Source: an uncultured Eubacteriales bacterium
Lineage (GTDB): Bacteria > Bacillota > Clostridia > Lachnospirales > Lachnospiraceae
Direction: 5' to 3'
DNA: 46,747 nucleotides
NCBI GenBank assembly: GCA_900316115.1
Contig: ONBN01000011.1
Coordinates: 1 to 46,747, forward strand
The notes under the pieces are model-generated. The model saw only the letters and a program-made list of their open reading frames with translations, was not told the DNA's origin and did not search any database. Of this stretch, positions 26,387-35,551 are shown in pieces. A program made the translations under genes and the position numbers. The first letter of the stretch is position 1, and each line of letters starts with the position of its first letter.

Positions 26387-27982
26387 CTAGCCTAATCTTT
26401 CCCTGAACTCACTGGGCGTTACTCCTTCATAGCGCTTAAAGATCCGGCTGAAATAATTGGGATCACTGTACCCACACATGCTGCAGATTTCTTTAATACT
26501 GTACTTCTGATTTTTAAGAAGCTGTCTGGCATTTGTCATCCTGATCCTGGTCAGATACTCCACAAAGCCTTCTCCCTGTTCCTGTTTAAATAACTTGCTG
26601 AAATAATAAGGACTGATATCCACCATCCTTGAAACCTCATCAAGCGAAATATCCTTATTATAATTTTCATCAATATAATTCCTTGCCTTTGCAACTACTG
26701 ATTCAGATTCCTTTTCCTTTGTAGTTGCCATTCCCTGGCATACATGGGCTGTTTTTTCCAGAAACCAGTTCCGCAGTTCTTCATAATCCTTGCATCCATG
26801 GATCTCTTTCAGATAATTTTCCCTGTAGCGGAATCCATACTTCACTCCGCCTTTGAAAAAAGCGCTGTACTCAATCCTCATTACCAGTTCCAGTACCTTG
26901 ATCTCAATATCTTCCCGATATTCCCGGTAATGCTCCAGCATCCACTCAAAAAAACGGTTTGCAGTGTCCATGGCTCCTGCATAATCCGGCTCCATAACTC
27001 TTTGCAGAAAACGGTTTTCCAGTTCCAGCGGATATTCTCCATCATAATCTTTTACAATAGGAATGTCATTAATATGTACCACATGGCTGTTCCCTTCCCG
27101 CAAGGCACGTAAAGCCTCTGTATAAGAGTCTTTTACATTTTCCCAGGGCTTCACCCTGCCGATCCCGCCTCTGAACTTACAGTCGATCCTGCTTTCCAGA
27201 CGGTGGATCATATTACGCATCCTGTTAAGAATCTCTACACGTTCTTCATACTCCACATTCCCGGTCTGATAAGGTACAAGAAGGATGATCCGGTTGCCCA
27301 TCACCGGTCCTACCAGACAGTCCAGAAAGCTTTTGGCGATCTCACGGAACTCTGTATAAAATTTGTTGGCTTTTACGCTGGCTCCCACTGCATTGGTAAG
27401 CATCCCGTTCTCCACACTGTCCCCAAATTCCACTACCACCATAAAGGCATATTCCTGTGTAATGTTCAGCAATACCTGATAATTACTCTGGTAGGTATGA
27501 AATTCATCCAGAAGAAGCAGATTGTAGATATAACCGGACTCGATCACAGGCACCACGATCTCCAGCTTTTCACGGATCTTCAGGTCATCGCTTCGTTTCT
27601 TCCTTGTCTCATCTACCAGCTGCATGGCCTTTGTGCAGACTTCCAGGATCTTCTTCTTATTCACAGGCTTCATCAGATATTCCAGAACCCCAAGATTAAT
27701 GGCTTCCTGTGCATAATGAAATTTGTCATATGCCGAAATAATAATAAAAATAGTGTTCTGGTTAAACTTTCGAACCTCTTTAATAGCCTGGATTCCGTTC
27801 AGACCCGGCATCTGAATATCCACCAGCGCAATATCCGGCCGAAAGCTTTCTGCCTGTTCTACCACTGCCCTTCCGGTTTTTGCACAGGCAATCTCACATT
27901 CATCCCCAAAACTGCTGGTAATAATAGTTTTCAGGGATTCCACCATGATCCCTTCGTCATCTGCAATTAATATTCTGTACAT
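26387..27982 (-). CDS. YesN-type response regulator with AraC DNA-binding domain
   Basis: The N-terminal receiver domain shows the acidic pair ADDEG, the phosphoacceptor aspartate in VDIQMPGLNG (near residue 56) and the conserved lysine in MKPVNKKK (near 106). A long middle region is followed by a C-terminal AraC-type double helix-turn-helix (NKDISLDEVSRMVDISPYYFSKLFKQ and YSIKEICSMCGYSDPNYFSRIFKR). At 531 residues it matches YesN-type regulators of sugar uptake. It follows the kinase gene by 34 bp, and the obvious target is the adjacent sugar ABC operon. Confidence 0.93.
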   Translation of the reverse strand: MYRILIADDEGIMVESLKTIITSSFGDECEIACAKTGRAVVEQAESFRPDIALVDIQMPGLNGIQAIKEVRKFNQNTIFIIISAYDKFHYAQEAINLGVLEYLMKPVNKKKILEVCTKAMQLVDETRKKRSDDLKIREKLEIVVPVIESGYIYNLLLLDEFHTYQSNYQVLLNITQEYAFMVVVEFGDSVENGMLTNAVGASVKANKFYTEFREIAKSFLDCLVGPVMGNRIILLVPYQTGNVEYEERVEILNRMRNMIHRLESRIDCKFRGGIGRVKPWENVKDSYTEALRALREGNSHVVHINDIPIVKDYDGEYPLELENRFLQRVMEPDYAGAMDTANRFFEWMLEHYREYREDIEIKVLELVMRIEYSAFFKGGVKYGFRYRENYLKEIHGCKDYEELRNWFLEKTAHVCQGMATTKEKESESVVAKARNYIDENYNKDISLDEVSRMVDISPYYFSKLFKQEQGEGFVEYLTRIRMTNARQLLKNQKYSIKEICSMCGYSDPNYFSRIFKRYEGVTPSEFRERLG

Positions 27983-28016
27983 TTTCTTTTTCCCTTCCTT
28001 ACTTCCGTGAAACGCT

Positions 28017-29513
28017 TTAACATCTGGTACTGTCCGGGATCCTGATGATCACTTCTGTTCCCAGATTTTCTCCCTCACTTCTGATGGAAAGCAGTCCCTT
28101 CTCTCCATAATACAATTCCAGTCTGCTGATCACATTGTTCATGCCAACACCTGTAGAATCCCCTGCTTCTTCTTTGCTGGTGATCTCCCCGTTCAGGATC
28201 TGCCGGATCCGCTCCTGTGAAATACCTTTTCCATTATCTTTTACACTGATCTCTATATATTCTTCTTTTTGCCTGATGCAAAGATGGATCCTGCCTTCCC
28301 AGTCAATATTCCGTATACCATGAGTGACTGCGTTTTCCACAATCGGCTGCAGGATCATGCTGGGAATCCGGCAGGCAAGCACGGAATCATCCACATCCGT
28401 TGTATAATGGATATCCCCTGAAAAGCGTACATTCAAAATATAAATATAATTCTCTACAGCCTCCACTTCCTCCTGAAGCGTGGCATCCTCGCTGCCTTTT
28501 TTTACATTGTAGCGGAAAAAGTCCGCCATCTTTTCCACAAAAATACTGGTTTTCTCTGCATCCTCCATCATGGCCAGCTGTGCCCCTGCATTCAGGGAAT
28601 TAAAAAGAAAATGGGGGTTGATCTGAGACTGAAGGTACTTCAGCTGGGCTTCCTTCAGATGGTTTTTCATAAGAAGCTCCCGTTCCATCATTTTCTGCTC
28701 TTTTACCATATTTTCCCTGGTAAGGTTCACATACTCTTCCAGGCTGGCTACCATGGTATTAAAAGCTCTTGTCAGCACGCCAACCTCATCTCCTGCATCT
28801 GCGGAAGGCATTTTTACATTAAAATTGGCCTGTCCTACCAGCTTTACCGTAGCTGCCAGTCTTGTAAGGGGAGCAGATACACTCTTTACCATCAGATACA
28901 GCATCAGCATGCAGATCCCCATAACCATAATAAGAAGCACAGAACTTACGATCTCCAGATACCAAATAGCGCTTTGGAGAGCCTGGTAGCTTGAAGAGTT
29001 ATTCAGAAACTGCTGTCCATTCAGTTCTCCGATGTAAGTATTCAGATAATGATATACCTGCAGGGCTTCCCCATAAGAGTCCTTATACTTCTCCACATTC
29101 CGCCCACGCTTTGCCTGTACTGTCTCTGCCGTATAAGCCAGATAGGTTTCTGACATATTCCGTATATTACGTTCCAGAAGCTTTACCGGATTCTCCATTA
29201 CCTGTTCATTCAGCTTCTCCAGAAGCTTCCTGTAATCCTCCTCATAACGGTAATAATCCTCCAATGTATCTGAAGACTTTACCGTAAGATAATCATACAT
29301 GCCGATCTGAACCTTTTCCAGGGACTGGGCAAGCTCTGTAATATCCACATTGCTGGCATATACAGTATCCAGTGTCTGCATGGTACGGTTCATCTGCCAA
29401 TATAGAAGTGTATTTGTACCAAAAAGGATCACAGCCACTATGATTACCTGTATCAAAACCTTTACTGCAAGGGAAAGATCCTTCCATCTCAGTTTTTTTC
29501 TTGTTTTATTCAT
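28017..29513 (-). CDS. YesM-type sensor histidine kinase
   Basis: This kinase has a first membrane segment (about residues 14-32), an extracellular four-helix-like region, a second membrane segment (about 187-210) and a HAMP domain. The LytS/YesM-type phosphoacceptor region QINPHFLFNSLNAG lies near residue 297, and the HATPase domain has PIVENAVTHGI, DNGKGI and GVGMNN. It is 498 residues long. It probably takes its sugar signal from the membrane-anchored binding protein encoded 27 bp upstream, in a three-component arrangement, and phosphorylates the YesN regulator encoded next. Confidence 0.93.
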   Translation of the reverse strand: MNKTRKKLRWKDLSLAVKVLIQVIIVAVILFGTNTLLYWQMNRTMQTLDTVYASNVDITELAQSLEKVQIGMYDYLTVKSSDTLEDYYRYEEDYRKLLEKLNEQVMENPVKLLERNIRNMSETYLAYTAETVQAKRGRNVEKYKDSYGEALQVYHYLNTYIGELNGQQFLNNSSSYQALQSAIWYLEIVSSVLLIMVMGICMLMLYLMVKSVSAPLTRLAATVKLVGQANFNVKMPSADAGDEVGVLTRAFNTMVASLEEYVNLTRENMVKEQKMMERELLMKNHLKEAQLKYLQSQINPHFLFNSLNAGAQLAMMEDAEKTSIFVEKMADFFRYNVKKGSEDATLQEEVEAVENYIYILNVRFSGDIHYTTDVDDSVLACRIPSMILQPIVENAVTHGIRNIDWEGRIHLCIRQKEEYIEISVKDNGKGISQERIRQILNGEITSKEEAGDSTGVGMNNVISRLELYYGEKGLLSIRSEGENLGTEVIIRIPDSTRC

Positions 29514-29540
29514 TCATATTCCCCTGTCCTTAAGCTTGTG

Positions 29541-30545
29541 TTATGTCTCGTCCTTTGTACTGGCGATCACATCCAGATCCACATTATAATAGGCATTTGT
29601 TCTGCCTTCTTCCCAATATTCCGTGAGAGCTTCAATACTGTATTTTCCGATCTGTTCCACATTCATGCTAATGGTCACAGGAATCAGTCCTTTCTTAACA
29701 GCCTCCATAATACTTCTGGAGGTATAATATCCAATGATCTTCACATCTCCTACCATGTTGTAATCGATCATGGCCTGATACGCACATTTGGTCGTCACCT
29801 CATCCAGACAAAGCAGGATCTGAGGCGGTCCTTCCGGTGCCTGGAAAATACTGCGAATTTCTTCTTCCGTATCAAACCGACTATAAGACAAAATATTGCG
29901 GGTCTGTATTTTGATCCGCTGGTCATTGCCCGCCTTCTTCTCAATGGCACTGTAGATCTGAGCATAAATCTGATTCTGCCCAAGCTCCTGTTCCCGGTTC
30001 AAAAGAAGCATCACCCTGGAAGTGGAAGAATCTATCAGCTTTGCCACCTGTTCTCCATATACCTGCCCCAGCTGATAATCATTGATCCCTACAAAGGACT
30101 GTCTGGTACTCTTTGTGGCATCATTGGCAATGATCACCACAGGGATTCCCTTTTCCACTGCCTCATCGATCTTTTCCTGCATACCCTTTTCTCCATTGTA
30201 CTCCAGGATGATCCCGTCTACCTGTGCGGCAATACTCATATCCATATAGTCCATTTTGGTATAATCACCGCCGTTCTCAGCACTTTTCAGTTCCAGCACT
30301 GCGCTGTTAGCCAGTGCTTCTTTTCTTGCATTCTTGTATACGTCCTGCCAGAAAGTTTCATTCCGGCTGTCTACGATCATCTCATACTGGTATTTGTATA
30401 CCTGATTCAGTTCTTCTGACATGGCGCCTGCATTTTCCATGATTTTCTTATAATAAGAAGAGATAAAAGAAATGAAAAGAACAGCAACCAGTACTGCGGC
30501 CATCATCAGCCACACCTGTCTGCCGATCCTGTGTTTGTTTTTCAT
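29541..30545 (-). CDS. Membrane-anchored sugar-binding sensor protein
   Basis: The protein has one uncleaved N-terminal hydrophobic segment (about residues 10-33) and then a type I binding-protein domain. That domain is recognisable in DGIILEYNGEK, AVEKGIPVVIIANDATKS, QSFVGINDYQLGQVYGEQVAKLI and GLIPVTISMNVEQIGKYSIEAL. The ATG at 30545 has GGGGAG 8 nt before it and gives 334 residues. It is the first gene of the operon with the YesM kinase and YesN regulator, so it most likely binds sugar outside the cell and signals to the kinase. Confidence 0.85.
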   Translation of the reverse strand: MKNKHRIGRQVWLMMAAVLVAVLFISFISSYYKKIMENAGAMSEELNQVYKYQYEMIVDSRNETFWQDVYKNARKEALANSAVLELKSAENGGDYTKMDYMDMSIAAQVDGIILEYNGEKGMQEKIDEAVEKGIPVVIIANDATKSTRQSFVGINDYQLGQVYGEQVAKLIDSSTSRVMLLLNREQELGQNQIYAQIYSAIEKKAGNDQRIKIQTRNILSYSRFDTEEEIRSIFQAPEGPPQILLCLDEVTTKCAYQAMIDYNMVGDVKIIGYYTSRSIMEAVKKGLIPVTISMNVEQIGKYSIEALTEYWEEGRTNAYYNVDLDVIASTKDET

Positions 30546-30661
30546 ACGCGCAACTCCCCCCGCCAGGCCCGCCTGGCAAAATCCATTTCTTATATTATAC
30601 CAAATCTCTCCCATTCCTCAATAACATTTTTTGCCCCCAAAACACATCAGCCCTTTTCAAG

Positions 30662-30945
30662 ACAGTAAAATGACCATTGGCAAACTAATCGTATCGTTGG
30701 TTACATTGTATAGAAAAGATCTTGGTTATATATCATGCGAGGCTTTCGCAGATTTCGACTGGGCTAATTTCTCTGTTATTTGCCGTGTTTGAGCACTGTA
30801 AGTGCGAGTTTGGCAAATGACAGAGATAACAAATGCCCGGGAGAAATCCGAAAACGAAGCCCTGATATATAAACATATCTTTTCTACTACAATGTAACTC
30901 AGCCAAATACACTATAATTAAGTTTGCCAATGATCATTTTACTGT
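30662..30945. repeat. 284-bp extended hairpin (MITE-like or structured RNA)
   Basis: The entire segment folds on itself. The ends are 25-bp inverted repeats with one mismatch (30662-30686 and 30921-30945, beginning ACAGTAAAATGA). Further in, 30701-30720 pairs with 30877-30897, 30751-30764 pairs partly with 30835-30848, 30770-30784 pairs with 30812-30826 at 14 of 15 positions, and the tip is GCACT-GTA-AGTGC (30793-30805). No protein is encoded. It sits alone between the sensor operon and the yesL-like gene. I could not see a clear target-site duplication. It could be a non-autonomous inverted-repeat element or a long-hairpin RNA. Confidence 0.75.
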
Positions 30946-30977
30946 ATCCTGCACCCAAAATACATCCCATCTTCCAT

Positions 30978-31006
30978 TTGCTTTTTACCCGTAGATTCGT
31001 TATACT
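30978..31006 (+). promoter_or_regulatory. Promoter of the yesL-like operon
   Basis: A partial -35 box TTGCTT (30978-30983) and -10 box TATACT (31001-31006) are separated by 17 bp. The ATG follows 35 bp later after GGAGG. Confidence 0.6.
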
Positions 31007-31040
31007 GTAGTATATTGATAATTCTGGAGGTTTTGTTTAT

Positions 31041-31733
31041 ATGGGACGATTTTTTGATATGGATAATAAATTTTTTACTTTCATGAGCAGAGTCAGCGAC
31101 CTGATCATCCTGAACCTGCTGTGCATCCTCTGCTGTCTCCCTATTGTCACAGCAGGTGCATCCATTACCGCCATGTTCTATGTTACACTGAAGATGGTAC
31201 GCAATGAAGAAGCCTACATTGCCAAAAGCTTTTTTAAATCATTCAAACAAAATTTAAAGCAGTCCATTGCTATCCATCTGATCATGCTGGTAACTGCCGC
31301 TCTTCTTTATTTTGACCTGACTATCTCCAAAAGCATGAGCGGACTTCCAGGCAAAGCACTTTCTGTAATCTTTATGATGATCATGCTGCTTTACGTTATG
31401 GTATTTATTTATATTTATCCGATCCTTTCCAAATTTTACAATTCCGTCAAGAACACCTTTATCAATGCTTTCCTGATGGCTATCCGTCATCTTCCTTATA
31501 CACTGCTGATGCTTGTGATCACAGTACTTCCGGTTGCCATCCTGTACATTCCTACAGTCAGGGTGCAGACTCTGATGATTATGCTTTTCCTTCTTCTTGG
31601 CTTTGCAACCATTGCTTATATCAATTCACACTTTTTTGTGAAGATTTTTGATAACTATATTCCAAAGGAAAACACACCGGCAGAGCCGAATGCACCTGAA
31701 CAGGGAAATGATTCCCAGGTATCCGGTTCATGA
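31041..31733 (+). CDS. YesL-like (DUF624) membrane protein
   Basis: The 230-residue protein has about five hydrophobic segments and matches the YesL/DUF624 family by its opening (NKFFTFMSRVSDLIILNLLCILCCLPIVTAGAS) and by the pattern FFKSFKQNLKQSIAIHLI. YesL-family genes often lie near carbohydrate-uptake genes; the function is unknown. The last 25 residues are hydrophilic. GGAGG lies 10 nt before the ATG. The stop codon overlaps the next start (ATGA), so it is translationally coupled to the radical SAM gene. Confidence 0.85.
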   Translation: MGRFFDMDNKFFTFMSRVSDLIILNLLCILCCLPIVTAGASITAMFYVTLKMVRNEEAYIAKSFFKSFKQNLKQSIAIHLIMLVTAALLYFDLTISKSMSGLPGKALSVIFMMIMLLYVMVFIYIYPILSKFYNSVKNTFINAFLMAIRHLPYTLLMLVITVLPVAILYIPTVRVQTLMIMLFLLLGFATIAYINSHFFVKIFDNYIPKENTPAEPNAPEQGNDSQVSGS

Positions 31734-32659
31734 CCAGCTGGAACGGCAAGCCTTATCATTCCCTTGACTATATGCTGCGGCAAAGGTTCGGGGAAAAGGT
31801 ATACAAGGTTACACTGAACGGAGGCATGACCTGTCCCAACCGTGACGGTAAGATCGGGGAAAGAGGCTGTATTTTCTGCAGTACAGGCGGAAGCGGTGAT
31901 TTTGCTGCCAGTGCTTCTCTTCCCATTCCGGAGCAGATCCGACAGCAGATCCAGATGGTATCTGCCAAGCGTCCGATTCATAAATACATTGCCTATTTTC
32001 AGGCTTACACCAATACGTATGCTCCTGTAGAATATCTGGAAAAGATATTCACGGAAGCCATCCAGGATCCGGATATCTGTGCCCTGTCCATTGGCACCAG
32101 GCCGGACTGTCTGGAAGAGCCTGTGATCCGTCTGCTTGCCAGGTTGAATCAGATCAAACCGGTCTGGGTGGAGCTTGGTCTTCAGACCATCCATGAACGC
32201 ACAGCCAGATATATCCGCAGAGGTTATCCGCTTTCCTGTTTTGAACAGGCCATGCAAAGTCTTCATGAGGCTGGGCTGGAAGTGATCGTGCACACCATTC
32301 TGGGGCTTCCAGGCGAGACTTCTGAGGATGTACTTGCCACTATGAAATACCTGAATACCTGCCAGATCCAGGGGATCAAGCTTCAGCTCCTCCATGTGCT
32401 TTCCGGCACAGACCTGGCTGCTGATTATCAGGCTGGAAAGTTTTCAGTACTTGACCGTGAGGAATATATTGATCTGGTGATCCGTTGTCTGGAACATCTG
32501 GATCCTTCCATAGTGATCCACCGGGTCACAGGGGACGGCCCTAAGGATCTGCTGATCGCTCCTTTGTGGGCTTCCAGGAAGCGGGAAGTGCTGAATCTTC
32601 TCCACCACCAGATGAAAGAACAGGGAAGTTATCAGGGCAAAGCCTTTACCCAAGTATAA
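31730..32659 (+). CDS. TIGR01212-family radical SAM protein (YhcC-like)
   Basis: This 309-residue protein belongs to the YhcC/YtqA radical SAM group, whose reaction is uncertain but may involve tRNA or nucleic-acid modification. The iron-sulfur cysteines are in the spaced form CPNRDGKIGERGCIFC (residues 35-50). Other family motifs are GTRPDCL, WVELGLQT, RRGY, HTILGLPGE and GIKLQLLHVL. It overlaps the yesL-like gene by 4 bp and is followed by the DUF4364 gene 24 bp later, forming a three-gene plus-strand operon. Confidence 0.92.
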   Translation: MTSWNGKPYHSLDYMLRQRFGEKVYKVTLNGGMTCPNRDGKIGERGCIFCSTGGSGDFAASASLPIPEQIRQQIQMVSAKRPIHKYIAYFQAYTNTYAPVEYLEKIFTEAIQDPDICALSIGTRPDCLEEPVIRLLARLNQIKPVWVELGLQTIHERTARYIRRGYPLSCFEQAMQSLHEAGLEVIVHTILGLPGETSEDVLATMKYLNTCQIQGIKLQLLHVLSGTDLAADYQAGKFSVLDREEYIDLVIRCLEHLDPSIVIHRVTGDGPKDLLIAPLWASRKREVLNLLHHQMKEQGSYQGKAFTQV

Positions 32660-32683
32660 ATAAAGTTTTAGGAGGTTGATTGT

Positions 32684-33196
32684 ATGGAAACACCATTTAC
32701 AGTATATAAGCTTATTATTTTGTACATGCTGTCCCATTCAGACACGGAACTTACCAATTCTCAGCTTTCTGAATTTATCCTTGACCGGGATTATACCAAT
32801 TATTTTCATCTTCAGCAGGCTATTTCCGAGCTTGTGGAGGCAGGACTGATCTACAAACGGGTAAAATCCAATTCCTCTTATTACCAGATCACCGCAGATG
32901 GGGCAAGCACCCTCTCCTTTTTTGAATCTGACCTTTCACCGGAGATCCGTAAAGATGTGTCCGAATTTCTGAAAACAGCCGGTTATGAAGTGCAGAATTC
33001 TATTGTAACCCCTGCTGATTATTACATCACTTCCCAGGGAAATTACTCTGTACGCTGCCAGCTGCTTGAGAAAAACGTATCCCTGATCGACCTGAATATC
33101 TCTGTTCCCACATTGGAGGCAGCAGAAGCTGTGTGTAAGGCCTGGCCTTTAAAGTACCAGAAAATCTATGACAAATTAATGGAGGAGCTGTTATAA
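32684..33196 (+). CDS. DUF4364 family winged-helix protein
   Basis: The 170-residue protein matches DUF4364, a Firmicute family with a winged-helix N-terminal half (YKLIILYMLSHSDTELTNSQLSEFILDRDYTNYF, then ISELVEAGLIYKR). The C-terminal half has alternating strands (YSVRCQLLEKNVSLIDLNISVP). A role in transcription regulation is plausible but unproven. AGGAGG lies 8 nt before the ATG. The final codons form part of the terminator hairpin. Confidence 0.87.
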   Translation: METPFTVYKLIILYMLSHSDTELTNSQLSEFILDRDYTNYFHLQQAISELVEAGLIYKRVKSNSSYYQITADGASTLSFFESDLSPEIRKDVSEFLKTAGYEVQNSIVTPADYYITSQGNYSVRCQLLEKNVSLIDLNISVPTLEAAEAVCKAWPLKYQKIYDKLMEELL

Positions 33197-33210
33197 GCTC
33201 CTCCACTTTT
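33180..33210 (+). terminator. Terminator overlapping the DUF4364 stop
   Basis: A perfect 10-bp inverted repeat (TGGAGGAGCT at 33180-33189, AGCTCCTCCA at 33196-33205) is followed by CTTTT. The stop codon lies in the loop and the last four codons form the left arm. Confidence 0.85.
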
Positions 33211-33262
33211 ATATCTGTTCCTTTGTATCTGTTCTTTTATACTCCGGAAGAAAGCTGTATTC

Positions 33263-34582
33263 TTAAGCCTGCTCCCGGATTTTCTTCATATGCTCTTTCA
33301 GTGTTTTCTCATATCCCATATCACTTAATTCATAGAAGGTTTCCCCAAGAATCTCGGAAGGCAGATACTGCTGCTTCACATAATGATTGGGATAATCATG
33401 TGCATATTTATAGCCAATGCCATGTCCAAGCTTCTCATGGCCGCCATAATGGGCATCCTGCAGATGGGCAGGCACAGTGGTCCGCTTATGCTTTACAGAA
33501 TCCATAGCTGCAAAAATAGCATTCACTGCAGAATTGCTTTTAGGCGCACATGCCATGTATGCAGCCGCCTGTGACAAAATGATCTGTGACTCCGGCATGC
33601 CTACACGCTCCACAGCCTGGGCTGCAGCTACAGCTACCTGAAGCGCCTGGGGATCTGCATTTCCAATATCCTCAGAAGCCAGGATCATGATCCTTCTTGC
33701 AATAAATTTCACATCTTCCCCTGCATACAGCATCTTGGCAAGATAATAAACAGCTGCATCCGGATCTGATCCCCGCATACTTTTAATAAAAGCAGAGATA
33801 ATATCGTAATGATTATCCCCATCCTTATCATAGCGGATTACCCGCTTCTGGATACATTCAGAAGCCACCTCAAGAGTAATATGGATCTTCCCGTCCTCGC
33901 CTCTTGGCGTGGTAAGGATCCCCAGCTCAATGGCATTTAATGCGCTTCTTGCATCTCCACCTGCCATATCTGCCAGAAAATCCAGGGCATCCTCGTCGAT
34001 CACTGCATGATAACTGCCCATTCCCCTTTCTGTATCCTGGACAGCCCGCAGGATCAGTTCTTTGATCTCCGGTATTTCCAGGGCCTTCAGCTCAAACACA
34101 ATGGATCTGGATAAAAGAGCACCATTTACCTCAAAATAAGGATTCTCTGTAGTCGCACCGATCAGGATTACTGTTCCATCCTCCACAAAAGGAAGCAGAT
34201 AGTCCTGCTGGCTTTTGTTAAAGCGATGGATCTCATCAATAAACAGGATTGTTTTCTTACCGTACATCCCCAGAGTATTCTGCGCCTGCTTTACCACCTC
34301 TTCCATATCTTTCTTCCCTGCCACTGTGGCATTGATCTGGGTAAAGCTGGCACTTGTGGTATTGGCGATCACCTTTGCCAGAGTCGTCTTGCCTGTTCCG
34401 GGAGGCCCATAAAAAATAACAGAGGTCAGCTTGTCAGCCTTGATCGCCCGGTAAAGCAATTTATCCTTGCCAACAATATGCTGCTGCCCTACCACCTCAT
34501 CCAGGGTCCTTGGGCGAAGCCTGGATGCAAGAGGGGACTCCCGTTCCATTGTCTTTGACTTTGCATATTCAAATAAATCCAT
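33263..34582 (-). CDS. rarA: Replication-associated recombination protein A (RarA/MgsA)
   Basis: RarA is an AAA+ ATPase that acts at stalled replication forks. The protein opens SPLASRLRPRTLDEVVGQQHIVG and carries Walker A GPPGTGKTTLA, Walker B FIDEIHRFNKSQQD, sensor 1 IGATTENPYFEVN, and the C-terminal oligomerisation domain with RGSDPDAAVYYLA and ASEDIGNADPQAL. I chose the ATG at 34582 (GGAG at 10 nt), giving 439 residues; a start at 34615 adds eleven atypical residues. It stands alone, converging on the DUF4364 gene. Confidence 0.95.
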   Translation of the reverse strand: MDLFEYAKSKTMERESPLASRLRPRTLDEVVGQQHIVGKDKLLYRAIKADKLTSVIFYGPPGTGKTTLAKVIANTTSASFTQINATVAGKKDMEEVVKQAQNTLGMYGKKTILFIDEIHRFNKSQQDYLLPFVEDGTVILIGATTENPYFEVNGALLSRSIVFELKALEIPEIKELILRAVQDTERGMGSYHAVIDEDALDFLADMAGGDARSALNAIELGILTTPRGEDGKIHITLEVASECIQKRVIRYDKDGDNHYDIISAFIKSMRGSDPDAAVYYLAKMLYAGEDVKFIARRIMILASEDIGNADPQALQVAVAAAQAVERVGMPESQIILSQAAAYMACAPKSNSAVNAIFAAMDSVKHKRTTVPAHLQDAHYGGHEKLGHGIGYKYAHDYPNHYVKQQYLPSEILGETFYELSDMGYEKTLKEHMKKIREQA

Positions 34583-34687
34583 ATATCTGTAACTCCAATC
34601 TGAAGATTTTTTCATGTATGTTTTTCATGTGTTTCCATATTGGAATTATAACAGAAAAGCCGGTAAAAGTACATATGTTCTTAATTT

Positions 34688-35380
34688 TTACAAAACCAGC
34701 AGCCGATCCACAGTTACAAATTCATATCCCCGTTCCAGCAATTCATCCATGATCTGCACGGCTGCGTCCACAGATGTCTGGTAGCCGTCATGCATCAGGA
34801 TAATGGATCCATCCTTTACCTGAGAGCATACCAGCTTCATAATGCAATCCACATTTTTGCTTTTCCAGTCCAGGGTGTCCACATCCCAAAGGACTGGAAA
34901 CATGGTTACGGAAAGATCAAGGTTCTTGGGCCAGGCGCCAAAGGGAGGCCTTATATACTGAGGATATACCCCTGTGATCTTGTAGATTTCGTTGCTGGTC
35001 TTCTCTACTTCAGTCCTGGCCTGGGCTACAGGGATTTTGTCCAGTTGTACATGATTGTAGGTATGGTTTCCCAACAGATGTCCTTCCTTTTGCATCTGCT
35101 GTACCAGCTTTTCATTTCCAGGGATATTTTTACCCATAAGAAAAAAAGAGGCATGGATTCCTCTTTTTTCTAATTCTTTTAAAAGAACCGGAGTATATTT
35201 CTTGTTGGGTCCATCGTCGAAGGTAAGGGCAACCCTTGGCTTTTCTACCTGTGCAGCCTGCCTTGCCTGCTCTTTTTCCCTGCTTAAGACTCCTGCTCCG
35301 CCTCCTATAGTCGCCAGAAACAGGCTCCATGTAAGCGCTGCCACGATTGTTCTGATCTTCTTCATCCGGCTTTTCCCCAT
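34688..35380 (-). CDS. Polysaccharide deacetylase (NodB domain)
   Basis: This secreted or membrane-anchored carbohydrate esterase removes acetyl groups from peptidoglycan or a related polymer. A hydrophobic N-terminal segment (about residues 8-25) is followed by the NodB domain with all five motifs: TFDDGP, HTYNH (the metal-binding histidines), RPPFG, DVDTLDW and LMHDG. The domain is complete, and a short linker separates it from the membrane segment. The ATG at 35380 has AGGAG at 11 nt; a GTG at 35392 lies too near that site. The product is 230 residues. Confidence 0.92.
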   Translation of the reverse strand: MGKSRMKKIRTIVAALTWSLFLATIGGGAGVLSREKEQARQAAQVEKPRVALTFDDGPNKKYTPVLLKELEKRGIHASFFLMGKNIPGNEKLVQQMQKEGHLLGNHTYNHVQLDKIPVAQARTEVEKTSNEIYKITGVYPQYIRPPFGAWPKNLDLSVTMFPVLWDVDTLDWKSKNVDCIMKLVCSQVKDGSIILMHDGYQTSVDAAVQIMDELLERGYEFVTVDRLLVL

Positions 35381-35480
35381 TTTGAAATCCACTCCTGCCT
35401 TTTCCTATACTATATGCAGATTCTTCCTGAATAGACTATGGAAGCACTAATACATACTTTATAATGATTCCCCAAAGTGC

Positions 35481-35515
35481 AAAAGAATAGCGGGAACCAT
35501 AAAGTCCCCGCTATT
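35481..35515 (-). terminator. Terminator of the liv/cytidylate-kinase-like operon
   Basis: AATAGCGGG (35486-35494) and CCCGCTATT (35507-35515) form a 9-bp stem, followed on the minus strand by CTTTTG. It lies 36 bp past the last gene of the branched-chain amino acid transport operon. Confidence 0.75.
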
Positions 35516-35551
35516 TATAAGCCTTATTATTCTGATGTTGTATCCAGAGAT

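Noticed and set aside
29538-30419. Plus-strand open frame of 293 codons
   Set aside because: It is antisense to the membrane-anchored sugar-binding sensor, which has a clear domain and ribosome site.
30662-30945. Insertion sequence with a transposase
   Set aside because: Despite its terminal inverted repeats the segment has no open frame of useful size; only a non-autonomous or RNA explanation remains.
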